A stretch of 7,072 bases of DNA from Candidatus Rokuibacteriota bacterium (GCA_030597995.1 JAUVQV010000038.1:1-7072); one strand, 5' to 3'; shown: positions 1 through 6,021, counted from the stretch's first letter. Numbers and translations: made by a program. The notes: generated by a model from the letters alone, not told the origin.

Positions 1-524
1 GCGACCGCTGTTGTCCAGAGGCCGTGCTTGCCCCCGACCGCGGACTGGGTGATGTTCTTGGTCTTGTAGATTTTATTGTTTATCTTCCAGAGCTCTTTGC
101 GCTCGTCCCAGTGAACGTTTTCGTCGAACTCTATTCCCAAGGTGGTGGCGAGCATGCACGCCGCCAGGTCTTCGGCGTAATCCCCGGCGGTGTCTTCGGT
201 CTGACCATAGGCGGTGTGCTCGGAGAGGTAGCCGTACTGCTTTACGTCAGAGGGCATTGCCAGACCGATCGAGGCCGCGATCAGGCGGTTCGGCTCGCGG
301 GTGGACTGCTGGGCCAGGACGCAGTGGACGATCTGCCCCGCCTGTAGCAGCTCCAACCCCCGGGAACGAGGCAGTATCTTACAGGCCGGGGGGAAAATGC
401 TGGATACCTACACCAGGTTGTACTTCTCGATCATGGCGTTCATCAGGGCCTTTTCGAAAGACTGGAGCTTGTATTTGTGTGTGCCCACACCCTTGGTGAG
501 GAAGATTTTTCTCGGTACGTACAT
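1..524 (-). CDS. pdaD: Pyruvoyl-dependent arginine decarboxylase PdaD (3' end outside window; in-frame TAG at codon 39)
   Basis: Decarboxylates L-arginine to agmatine, the entry step to putrescine. The family is made as a proenzyme that cleaves itself between two serines; the second becomes the pyruvoyl cofactor at the start of the alpha chain. Reading from ATG 524 gives [17 protein letters not shown], the typical bacterial PdaD start, then a VSSIFPP motif (codons 40-46; predicted cleavage S41/S42), [23 protein letters not shown] (E102 lines up with the proton-donor Glu known for the archaeal enzyme), [21 protein letters not shown] and [16 protein letters not shown] at the window edge. Only about ten C-terminal residues should be missing. 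Codon 39 (408-410) is TAG, although the reading frame and homology continue unbroken on both sides. It is the last gene of the leftward cluster, 97 bases after speB, with its own promoter. The start has only a purine-rich ribosome site (AGAAAGAAAGAT). The family call is very secure; whether full-length protein is made is not. Confidence 0.93.
408..410 (-). other. In-frame amber (TAG) codon inside pdaD
   Basis: Minus-strand codon 39 of pdaD reads TAG between AAC-CTG-GTG and GTA-TCC-AGC. From memory, homologues carry Lys, Thr or Arg here, so the site is variable and one base change from AAG would create it. It lies just before the S41/S42 self-cleavage site. Termination would leave a 38-residue beta-chain piece and no pyruvoyl-bearing alpha chain. 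Recoding, readthrough, null mutation and sequence error are all possible. Confidence 0.9.
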
Positions 525-529
525 GTTCT

Positions 530-570
530 ATCTTTCTTTCTGGAATGGTCGGCGGAATAGTAAGAAAGAT
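530..570 (-). repeat. 9-bp inverted repeat spanning the pdaD promoter and ribosome site
   Basis: The arms ATCTTTCTT (530-538 on the plus strand) and AAGAAAGAT (562-570) are exact reverse complements, 23 bases apart. One arm overlaps the edge of the -10 box and the other contains the purine-rich ribosome-binding region of pdaD. It could be an operator, or in readthrough RNA a hairpin that hides the ribosome site. RNA starting near 550 would lack the upstream arm. Confidence 0.4.
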
Positions 571-585
571 CGGCGGTCTTGTCAA
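557..585 (-). promoter_or_regulatory. Internal promoter for pdaD
   Basis: On the minus strand, TTGACA (580-585, perfect -35 consensus) is followed after exactly 17 bases by TACTAT (557-562, 4 of 6 matches to the -10 box). This predicts a start near 550, about 26 bases before the pdaD ATG at 524. It would let pdaD be transcribed apart from the rest of the cluster. Confidence 0.6.
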
Positions 586-587
586 AT

Positions 588-600
588 CCCCCCCCCCCCC
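588..600 (-). repeat. Homopolymer of 13 G (C13 on the plus strand) next to the pdaD -35 box
   Basis: An unbroken run of 13 identical bases lies in the speB-pdaD gap, two bases upstream of the TTGACA element, so it covers roughly -38 to -51 of the predicted promoter. Tracts this long tend to slip in replication and are also hard to sequence, so the recorded length should be treated as approximate. Confidence 0.85.
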
Positions 601-621
601 ACGGGATCACTTTCTCATCGG

Positions 622-1438
622 TTACACGCGCGATAGGATATGAGCGATGAGGCGGGCCGCCGCCCGGACGCTCCTTTTTTTTCTCCCGCGGGGGGCAAAG
701 CTCCACCACGTCCAGGCCGACGATAGTCTTGTGTCGGGCTATCTCGCTCAAGATGTCCAAGGCCTGGTACCAACCGGCTCCTCCCGGCTCCGGCGTCCCC
801 ACCCCTGGTACCACCGCGGGATCGAAGAAATCCATATCCACGGTCAGGTAGGTGAACCTGGGGAGGCGGCTCAGGAGCCGGGGCAACGACTTCTTCCAAT
901 TGCCGAGCCGCCGGCCGGGAAGAGCGCCGGGCCTTCGCCTCCGCAGGTAGTCTGCCTCCTGACGGGAAAGGGCGCGTATCCCGACCGGGAGAACCGGTAT
1001 CTGCAGGTCCTCCCGCACCCTTCTCATGGTGCAGGCGTGGCTGTACCGCGAGCCCTGATAGCGGTCGCGGAGGTCGGCATGGGCATCGAGCTGTATCACT
1101 CCGAGTTTGGTGCGCCGGGCTGCGAACTCCGCTACCGCCCCCAGGGTGACGGTGTGCTCCCCGCCGAGCAGCACCGGCAGGAGTGAACGGTCCAGCACCG
1201 TCCCGGTTACCCGGCGGAGCGCAGGCAGCAGAGAGCGGACGCCGGCGAGGGCCGACGGTGGGAGGCGAAGAATGATCTCCGGTTCGGGCAAGTTCTCGTG
1301 ACGCTGGAGCCGGCGCCAGTCGCGGAGCACCGCTCCCGGCCCCAGGGCTGCGCCCTTGAAGAGAGAGGTTGTCCGTTCATAGGGGGCGATCAGAAACGCG
1401 AATCCCCTGTCCCAGCGAGGGACATTCAGCTTCGGCAT
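622..1438 (-). CDS. speB: Agmatinase (ureohydrolase family), with apparent frameshift near the 3' end
   Basis: Hydrolyses agmatine to putrescine and urea with a two-manganese centre. All family motifs are present from ATG 1438: GGEHTVT (H95), LDAHADLRD (D118, H120, D122), YSHACTMRR (H134), TVDMDFFDP (D201, D203) and GTPEPGG (E217), followed by VGLDVVELCPP. Directly after this the frame breaks at a run of eight A (675-682). Without a shift the frame runs on as low-complexity sequence to 443, over the pdaD start. With one A fewer it continues as RSVRAAARLIAHILSRV and stops at TAA (622-624), which matches the usual C-terminal helix of agmatinases. The corrected product is about 271 residues, slightly short for the family. 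It starts 14 bases after the preceding gene, with GGAG upstream. The function is secure; the frameshift may be a sequencing error, a mutation or a programmed +1 shift. Confidence 0.92.
675..682 (-). other. A8 homopolymer at the speB frameshift point
   Basis: The minus strand reads GAG-AAA-AAA-AAG-GAG here. Deleting one A restores the conserved agmatinase C-terminus and an ordinary TAA stop. A -1 shift instead gives a second open frame (ending at 615) that resembles the family less well. Confidence 0.7.
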
Positions 1439-1452
1439 GCGGGAGGGTCTCC

Positions 1453-2235
1453 TCAGCGTTTCCTGAACTGCTTCAGACCGTAGCCGAGGACCTTGGCGGC
1501 CAGCCGGGCCAGGACGAATGCCGGTCCCGGGTCTGCGGCCGGCAATCGGCAGGGGAGGAGGAGGGCGCCCTTGACACGCCCCCCGGTAAAGATCGAGCGG
1601 AGAAGGCCCGTCATGTGATACCACTGCAGCCCCCCCGGCTCGACGTTCCCCGGAACGGGCAACAGTGCCGGATCCATTACCAGGGGGTCGATCACCACCA
1701 GGAGCGGTTCCCGAGGCGGCTTGGGCAGCCGCGGGGTGCACATCCAGGTAGCTATCTCCCGGGACGGGACGACGGTGCGCCGAGACCGCGAAGTTCGGGA
1801 GGGCGGCCCCCCGTCGCGGTATCCCAGGACCAGCTGCGGCATGAGTCTCCCGCGCGTTCTCCGCTCCCCTTCTGCCTCCGGGATCATCTTCGGGGAAAAC
1901 GAAACCAGACCGTATCTCTTCCCCTGGAGCAGAGTGTCCCCGGGGATATCGCAGCCCGCAACCAGGACGAAGACTCCCTTTCCGAGATAGTGCCCGAACC
2001 TTTCAGCCACGCGGGCGGGCGAAATCCTCTCCGTTCGAATGCCGAGGCGGGCGGGTTCGTACGACAGTTCCTCATCGTAGTGCTCTACGAATTCCGAAGC
2101 GCGCAGCACGGAATCGAAGAAGAAGCCGGTGGATCCCACCACCGCTCCCCGGCAACGGCGGCCGGGAGGAGGGTTATCCAGTCCCAGAAAGGTCGGGGGC
2201 CGGGCTTTCGGCACGGCGACCTTCATGCGATCCAT
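1453..2235 (-). CDS. Ureohydrolase-fold protein lacking catalytic metal ligands (probable pseudoenzyme)
   Basis: A 260-residue relative of the arginase/agmatinase family. The N-terminal half has the fold's helix signature (SVLRASEFVEHYDEELSYEP, residues 42-61) and the C-terminal half has VVIDPLVMDPALLPVPGNVEPGG (residues 180-202) and a closing FVLARLAAKVLGYGL helix. The catalytic motifs are gone: GGEH has become AGCD (93-96), DAHAD is replaced by the segment around FSPKM (113-117), the SHA motif is not seen, and DMD has become DPL (183-185), so only one of six metal ligands remains. It lies between speY (6-base gap) and speB (14-base gap). Inference: a structural or regulatory partner of SpeB, or a sensor of agmatine or arginine, derived from a duplicated ureohydrolase. 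It is not an active agmatinase. The start is ATG 2235; ATG 2226 three codons later is also possible. Confidence 0.82.
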   Translation of the reverse strand: MDRMKVAVPKARPPTFLGLDNPPPGRRCRGAVVGSTGFFFDSVLRASEFVEHYDEELSYEPARLGIRTERISPARVAERFGHYLGKGVFVLVAGCDIPGDTLLQGKRYGLVSFSPKMIPEAEGERRTRGRLMPQLVLGYRDGGPPSRTSRSRRTVVPSREIATWMCTPRLPKPPREPLLVVIDPLVMDPALLPVPGNVEPGGLQWYHMTGLLRSIFTGGRVKGALLLPCRLPAADPGPAFVLARLAAKVLGYGLKQFRKR

Positions 2236-2241
2236 TCCGAA

Positions 2242-3366
2242 TCACCCGAGACCCAGTTCCCTCTTTACGCTCTCCATCTTTTCGCGCAGAGGCCGGTTGG
2301 AGCGGTAGTGCCGGACCAGCGCCGCAAGGAATCGTTTCCTGGTCCGCAGCAGATTCTTCTTTTTCCGTGGCTTTTGGGTGGAGAGGAGATACGTTACGAG
2401 GAAGGGCAGGGCGATTGTGGCATCACAGTAGACGGTGACGTTGTTCCGGTCGGCGGCCTTGACCTTTCCCCAGGAACGGGCCTCCGAAGCAGTCGCCCCG
2501 GAGAGCCCTCCCCAGTGCGGGGCGTCGGCGGTGATCTGGATGAAGTAGTCGTGCCCGCCGCGGGAATCCTCCAGCACCTGCCACAGGGTGGGTTGGGTCT
2601 GCATGAAGAAGTTCTTCGGGGCTCCGCCGCCGACCATCAGGGCGCCGTTACTTCTGCTCCCCCGCACGATGGCGGCGGTCTCGAGGACGTCCAGAGTGGG
2701 ATCGATCGGCACCGGTCTCCCCTCGAGGTGGTTGAGGACCAGGTTCATGCCGATCGAGGAGTCACCGGGAGAGGGGACGTAAAGGGGCACTCCGAGCTGG
2801 GCGGCCCGGGCCACAAACGATTTTTTGGGGTGTGGCGCCCGGCGGAGGATCTCCTGTCCTAGCAGCGCGTGAAAATCAGCCGTGGAAAGGGGCTGAGGGA
2901 ATTCCCTCGCCAGGACTGACCGGATGATCGCACGATCGGTCTCGAGCATGGTTTCTCCCTCTTGAATGAAGACGTCGTAAATTCTGGCAATCCCGGCCTC
3001 CTTGAGCTCCTCGTCGTCCACCTGGAAGTGCCCCTGCTTCATGGGAAAGTCGAAGGCCCGGTGCAAATCGTGGTAGAGGTTGGCGCCGGTGGAAATAATC
3101 CAGTCCACCCAGCCTTTTTCCATCAGGGTGATCAGGGCTCCGGACATCCCGACCGGGGTCATCGCCCCGGCCAGAGTGAGACAGATTGAAGCTCCTTTGC
3201 GAAGCATGGTGGCGTAGAGCCGGCCGGCCTCATAGAGGCGCCGGGCGTTGAAACCCATCTCGCCATAGACCTCCATCAGGTCCCGGACCGGCATCCCCCG
3301 GCGGAGGCGGATGGGCTCGATGTTCTTGCCCCGCATGTGCTGTTTTCTCAGCTCGTCAGCCCGCAT
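2242..3366 (-). CDS. speY: Deoxyhypusine synthase homologue, probable homospermidine synthase SpeY
   Basis: Bacterial members of the deoxyhypusine synthase family next to agmatine/putrescine genes have been shown in cyanobacteria to make sym-homospermidine, transferring an aminobutyl group from one putrescine to another through an enzyme-lysine imine with NAD. The 374-residue product has the family's core: ICLTLAGAMTPVGM (61-74), the NAD-binding STGANLYHDLH (92-102), SPGDSSIGMNL (199-209), the active-site lysine loop MVGGGAPKNF with K251, and the substrate/NAD segment LSGATASEARSWGKVK (288-303), then VTVYCDATIALPFLVTYLL. Archaeal and eukaryotic homologues modify eIF5A, which bacteria lack, so a polyamine product is the sensible call; deoxyhypusine-like activity on other acceptors cannot be excluded. 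It starts at ATG 3366, 66 bases after the PAS gene, with AGGTAGA upstream, and its stop lies 6 bases before the ureohydrolase paralogue. An intact, standard-length gene. Confidence 0.88.
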   Translation of the reverse strand: MRADELRKQHMRGKNIEPIRLRRGMPVRDLMEVYGEMGFNARRLYEAGRLYATMLRKGASICLTLAGAMTPVGMSGALITLMEKGWVDWIISTGANLYHDLHRAFDFPMKQGHFQVDDEELKEAGIARIYDVFIQEGETMLETDRAIIRSVLAREFPQPLSTADFHALLGQEILRRAPHPKKSFVARAAQLGVPLYVPSPGDSSIGMNLVLNHLEGRPVPIDPTLDVLETAAIVRGSRSNGALMVGGGAPKNFFMQTQPTLWQVLEDSRGGHDYFIQITADAPHWGGLSGATASEARSWGKVKAADRNNVTVYCDATIALPFLVTYLLSTQKPRKKKNLLRTRKRFLAALVRHYRSNRPLREKMESVKRELGLG

Positions 3367-3432
3367 TTTTCTACCTGCGCGGTCGCGGGCCGCGGAGTTC
3401 CGGCCACGCTTCGTTTGGGGAAAGGAATGTCC

Positions 3433-4149
3433 TCACTCGCTTTTGGTTGGATCCTTGGTGAGATCCAGGTCTATCATCTTTTTCTCGGCCAGATACTCGA
3501 TCGAGTAGACTTCCTCCAGCTCCGCAAGCCTTCGCAGGAGGTGAGCGATACGCTCCGTTTCCTTCTCGATCTCGCGCAGGTACTGCTCCCTCTTGTCCGG
3601 CGACAGAGTGTGGTGTCGATCCAGGAGCATGCCGAGGTAGCACCCGATGACCGCCAGAGGCTGGTTCACCCGGTGATTAAAGGTGACGATCATCTCCCGG
3701 ACGGTATCGAGCTTCTCGGCCGCGAGGGCCTTTTCCTCCAGCTCCCGGATATTGGTGATGTCCTTACCGATCCCGGCCAGGAAATCGACCTCCCCGGTGT
3801 CTCCCAGGATGGGGACTATCGAAAGAAGCATGTTGATTTCCTTTCCGTCCTTGCGCCGCTCACGCATCTCGAGGTTCGAGATGACCTCCCCCGCCAGGGT
3901 GAGTTCCCTAACCCTCATGAGCTCCTCCCCCTCCGCAGGGGAGTAAAGTATGCTCACGTGCTTTCCGAGGATCTCGGTCGCGGTGTATTGAAAGGACTGT
4001 TCCGCTCCCCGGTTCCAATAGCGGATGTGGCCCTCCCGGTCGGTCACCATAACGGTATCCGAAACACTCTCCAGCAGGATACTGAGAAGGTTCTGCGGTA
4101 CCCGCGGCGGGGAGGAGTTCCCGGCATTGCGCCCGACACTGTCTTCCAT
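3433..4149 (-). CDS. PAS sensor protein with histidine-kinase dimerisation (H-box) domain, no ATPase domain
   Basis: A 238-residue soluble protein. Residues 20-135 form a PAS domain (LLESVSDTVMVTDREGHIRYWN, then FQYTATEILGKHVSILYSP, and the closing FLAGIGKDITNIRELEE), of the kind that follows a ligand, redox or gas signal. Residues 143-215 form a histidine-kinase dimerisation helix pair with H-box FNHRVNQPLAVI (H159). The catalytic ATPase domain (N, G1 and G2 boxes) is absent: the protein ends about 25 residues later at a normal TGA. It may therefore accept phosphate from another kinase or act as a dimeric partner. No membrane segments are seen. The start is placed at ATG 4149, which has GAGGGG about eight bases upstream; TTG 4164 is in frame but overlaps that ribosome site. 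nikR ends 16 bases upstream, suggesting co-expression. The exact signal is unknown. Confidence 0.8.
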   Translation of the reverse strand: MEDSVGRNAGNSSPPRVPQNLLSILLESVSDTVMVTDREGHIRYWNRGAEQSFQYTATEILGKHVSILYSPAEGEELMRVRELTLAGEVISNLEMRERRKDGKEINMLLSIVPILGDTGEVDFLAGIGKDITNIRELEEKALAAEKLDTVREMIVTFNHRVNQPLAVIGCYLGMLLDRHHTLSPDKREQYLREIEKETERIAHLLRRLAELEEVYSIEYLAEKKMIDLDLTKDPTKSE

Positions 4150-4165
4150 CCCTGTTCCCCTCAAA

Positions 4166-4582
4166 TCAAAGGTGCTCCTGTGCAGTGGCGACCGTCAACT
4201 TTCCATGCTTCACCCCCCGCATTCCGATGAGCGTGTCGGAGATCTTCCGGACCTGCTCTCCAGGCCCCTTGAGGACCAGAACCTCCAGGCAGTGATGTAC
4301 ATCCAGGTGGATATGCAGGGTGGAGAGAATGGCGGCATAATGCCGGTGCTGGAGGTCGTTCAGGGCCTCGGTCAGCTCGCGGACGTGATGATCGTAAATC
4401 ATGGTCACCGTTCCGATCATCTCCTGCTTCCCGGCTTCCCACTCCGATTCAACCAGACGGTTCCGAATGAGGTCCCGGATCGCCTCGGAGCGATTGGCGT
4501 ATCCCAGCACTTCAACCAGGCGGTCGAACCTCCCAAGGAGCGGCTTGGGTATGGAAATCCCGAATCGAACAAGTTCTGTCAC
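4166..4582 (-). CDS. nikR: Nickel-responsive transcriptional regulator NikR
   Basis: A ribbon-helix-helix repressor that binds nickel and usually controls nickel uptake, urease or hydrogenase genes. The N-terminal DNA-binding part is typical: ELVRFGISIPKPLLGRFD, then GYANRSEAIRDLIRNRL (residues 28-43). The C-terminal ACT-like domain keeps every high-affinity nickel ligand: H79 in DLQHRHY, H90 and H92 in TLHIHLDVHHC, and C98, with the same spacing as the E. coli ligands H76, H87, H89 and C95. The product is 138 residues, normal for the family. The start is placed at GTG 4582, which gives the usual short N-terminus; GTG 4585 is equally possible. GGGAGG lies about 13-16 bases upstream, slightly far. 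A TTG at 4618 is in frame but sits in the loop of a palindrome and is not preferred. It is the second gene of the cluster, just after the kinase gene. Confidence 0.92.
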   Translation of the reverse strand: MTELVRFGISIPKPLLGRFDRLVEVLGYANRSEAIRDLIRNRLVESEWEAGKQEMIGTVTMIYDHHVRELTEALNDLQHRHYAAILSTLHIHLDVHHCLEVLVLKGPGEQVRKISDTLIGMRGVKHGKLTVATAQEHL

Positions 4583-4608
4583 CACCGTTCTCAGTTCACC
4601 TCCCGACG

Positions 4609-4626
4609 GGGACGGCAAGCCGTCCC
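4609..4626 (-). repeat. Perfect palindromic hairpin between the pgk-like gene and nikR
   Basis: GGGACGGC, two bases, GCCGTCCC: a perfect 8-bp inverted repeat that begins at the base after the kinase stop codon. No T-run follows on the minus strand, so it is not a classical terminator. It could be an RNA-stabilising or processing hairpin, or an operator. It lies upstream of the nikR ribosome site. Confidence 0.55.
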
Positions 4627-5991
4627 TCAGGCCCGTCTGGCCTCCAGTTCCTCCCCCTGTCCGGACCTCGTCTTGCTGCTCTCCATCAGGGCCTCGACCG
4701 GCTTCAACTTGTAGGGACTCCCCTTTTCGATGGCCGTCAGGACTGTTCCCCCGCCGGTGAACAGGTAGTAGCGTGCGTTGTCCATCACGGAGAGATATAG
4801 TCCGGGGCAGAGGTTCTTGAACTCCTGCAGTGTGTCCCCTCCGCCGTACAACTTCATTGCCTCCCGGTTGTGGTCAATGGTCTGGTCCAGGGCCGCCGAC
4901 CCCGCGGTAAAGTGGGGCGTGTAACCCATCACGGCATTCACGAAGATAGTCATTGCGCCGCCGATGACGGCGGCGACCTTTGGCTCACGGAAAGAGCGGG
5001 GATCGATGTCCAGTAAGTACTTGTACCGCTCTCCGGGACGGAAGTCGGCGACCGGCAGGGTACGGAAGCGGCCGTCCTCCCGGCGGTCGGGAAGGTCCGA
5101 TTCCACCACGAAAGGGAGCTCGACTATCTTTTTCTCCACCCGGTCCATCTCCACGAGCTCTCTGGCGGCCACGATGTCGGACTCTGAGACCCCATCGATG
5201 TGGACATTGTAGCGGGCCGCCAGATACGTGTTATAAATCACTCCCCCCAGGATCAAAAAGTCCACCTTCCGGTAGATCTCGTAGAGCGGCCCGATCTTGG
5301 TGTCGTATTTGGCCCCGGCCACCACGGCCACGAAAGGCCGCTCCGGCTCCAAGACCCGGCCCAGATTGGCGATCTCCTCCTGCATCAGATAGCCGGCGTA
5401 GGACGGGAGGTAGCGGGTGACGTCATAGGTCGAGACCTGCGACTGCCAGGAGCCGAAGGCGTCGTTTACATATACATCGCCCAGTCCTGCCAGTTGCCTG
5501 GCCAGGGCGTCCCGGGCGGGACCATCGTCCTCCTCGCCGGTGAACCAGCGGATATTGGGGAGGAATATTCCGCTCAGGCGGTGCTCCCGGAGTTCGCGGA
5601 TGGCGAGGTTGATCGAAGTGTCGATCCCCCTGATGCCCCGAGAGTCATCGGGGAAAAAGCGGGGAATCTCAAAGCGCGCGTGGAGTTTTTGCTCGAGGTA
5701 CGCAACGATGGGCTCCACAGTTTCCTGCGGGTCGCGGTGTATCTCCCCGCTCTCTCTGTCACGGGGCCGTCCGATGTGAGTCATCAGGACCGGTCGCCCG
5801 CCCCGCTCCACGATGTTGAACAGGGTCCCCAGGCTGCGGTCAATACGATAAGGATCGCGGATCTGTCCCGACTTGACGACGTTGTGGTCGAAGCGCACCA
5901 GGACGACCTTACCGTGCAGGTCGGCATCCTGGATCAGTGGAAGGCGAGGGTCCAGCACGCTTTTTCCCGCGGGTTGTTCTTCCCGGTCCAT
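4627..5991 (-). CDS. Divergent phosphoglycerate kinase family protein
   Basis: Canonical enzymes of this fold move phosphate between 1,3-bisphosphoglycerate and ADP. The 454-residue product keeps the architecture in order: VLVRFDHNV (30-38), THIGRP (71-76), FLPNIRW (143-149), DVYVNDAFG (172-180), VAGAKYDTKIG (224-234), VNAVMG (351-356), LYGGGDT (381-387) and FTGGGTVL (411-418). It differs at defining sites. The HRAH motif after NDAFG is SWQSQ, so the substrate-binding arginine there is missing. LLENVRF is FLPNIRW, WNGPMG is VNAVMG, and the ribose-binding FE after it is YT. It is about 50 residues longer than usual, with a short N-terminal extension. It may be a paralogue with an altered substrate rather than the main glycolytic enzyme, so no pgk symbol is given. 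The start is placed at ATG 5991; the ribosome site (GAGGGAG) is unusually close. The frame extends 45 codons upstream, but that part is low-complexity. First gene of the leftward cluster. Confidence 0.85.
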   Translation of the reverse strand: MDREEQPAGKSVLDPRLPLIQDADLHGKVVLVRFDHNVVKSGQIRDPYRIDRSLGTLFNIVERGGRPVLMTHIGRPRDRESGEIHRDPQETVEPIVAYLEQKLHARFEIPRFFPDDSRGIRGIDTSINLAIRELREHRLSGIFLPNIRWFTGEEDDGPARDALARQLAGLGDVYVNDAFGSWQSQVSTYDVTRYLPSYAGYLMQEEIANLGRVLEPERPFVAVVAGAKYDTKIGPLYEIYRKVDFLILGGVIYNTYLAARYNVHIDGVSESDIVAARELVEMDRVEKKIVELPFVVESDLPDRREDGRFRTLPVADFRPGERYKYLLDIDPRSFREPKVAAVIGGAMTIFVNAVMGYTPHFTAGSAALDQTIDHNREAMKLYGGGDTLQEFKNLCPGLYLSVMDNARYYLFTGGGTVLTAIEKGSPYKLKPVEALMESSKTRSGQGEELEARRA

Positions 5992-6007
5992 CTCCCTCTT
6001 TTCTTTT

Positions 6008-6021
6008 CTGCCGGCCGGCAG
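6008..6021. repeat. 14-bp perfect palindrome upstream of the pgk-like gene
   Basis: CTGCCGGCCGGCAG is fully self-complementary and lies 16 bases upstream of the ATG at 5991. It is a possible protein-binding site, or an RNA fold near the ribosome site. Confidence 0.4.

Noticed and set aside
443..1741. Long minus-strand open frame of 432 codons containing speB
   Set aside because: The first 101 codons overlap the 3' end of the ureohydrolase paralogue, and the last codons past 675 are low-complexity and overlap pdaD. Only 1438 to about 676 carries agmatinase homology.
1369..2862. 497-codon plus-strand open frame
   Set aside because: It lies antisense to speB, the ureohydrolase paralogue and speY, all with clear homology. 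Its own translation shows no family motif.
4150..4164. TTG start for the PAS protein
   Set aside because: It would place the start within the GAGGGG ribosome site that serves ATG 4149.
3337..4230. 297-codon plus-strand open frame
   Set aside because: It is antisense to the well-supported PAS gene and shows no recognisable domain.
4583..4618. Upstream TTG start for NikR
   Set aside because: TTG 4618 lies in the loop of a perfect palindrome, upstream of the GGGAGG ribosome site, and adds residues not found in NikR proteins.
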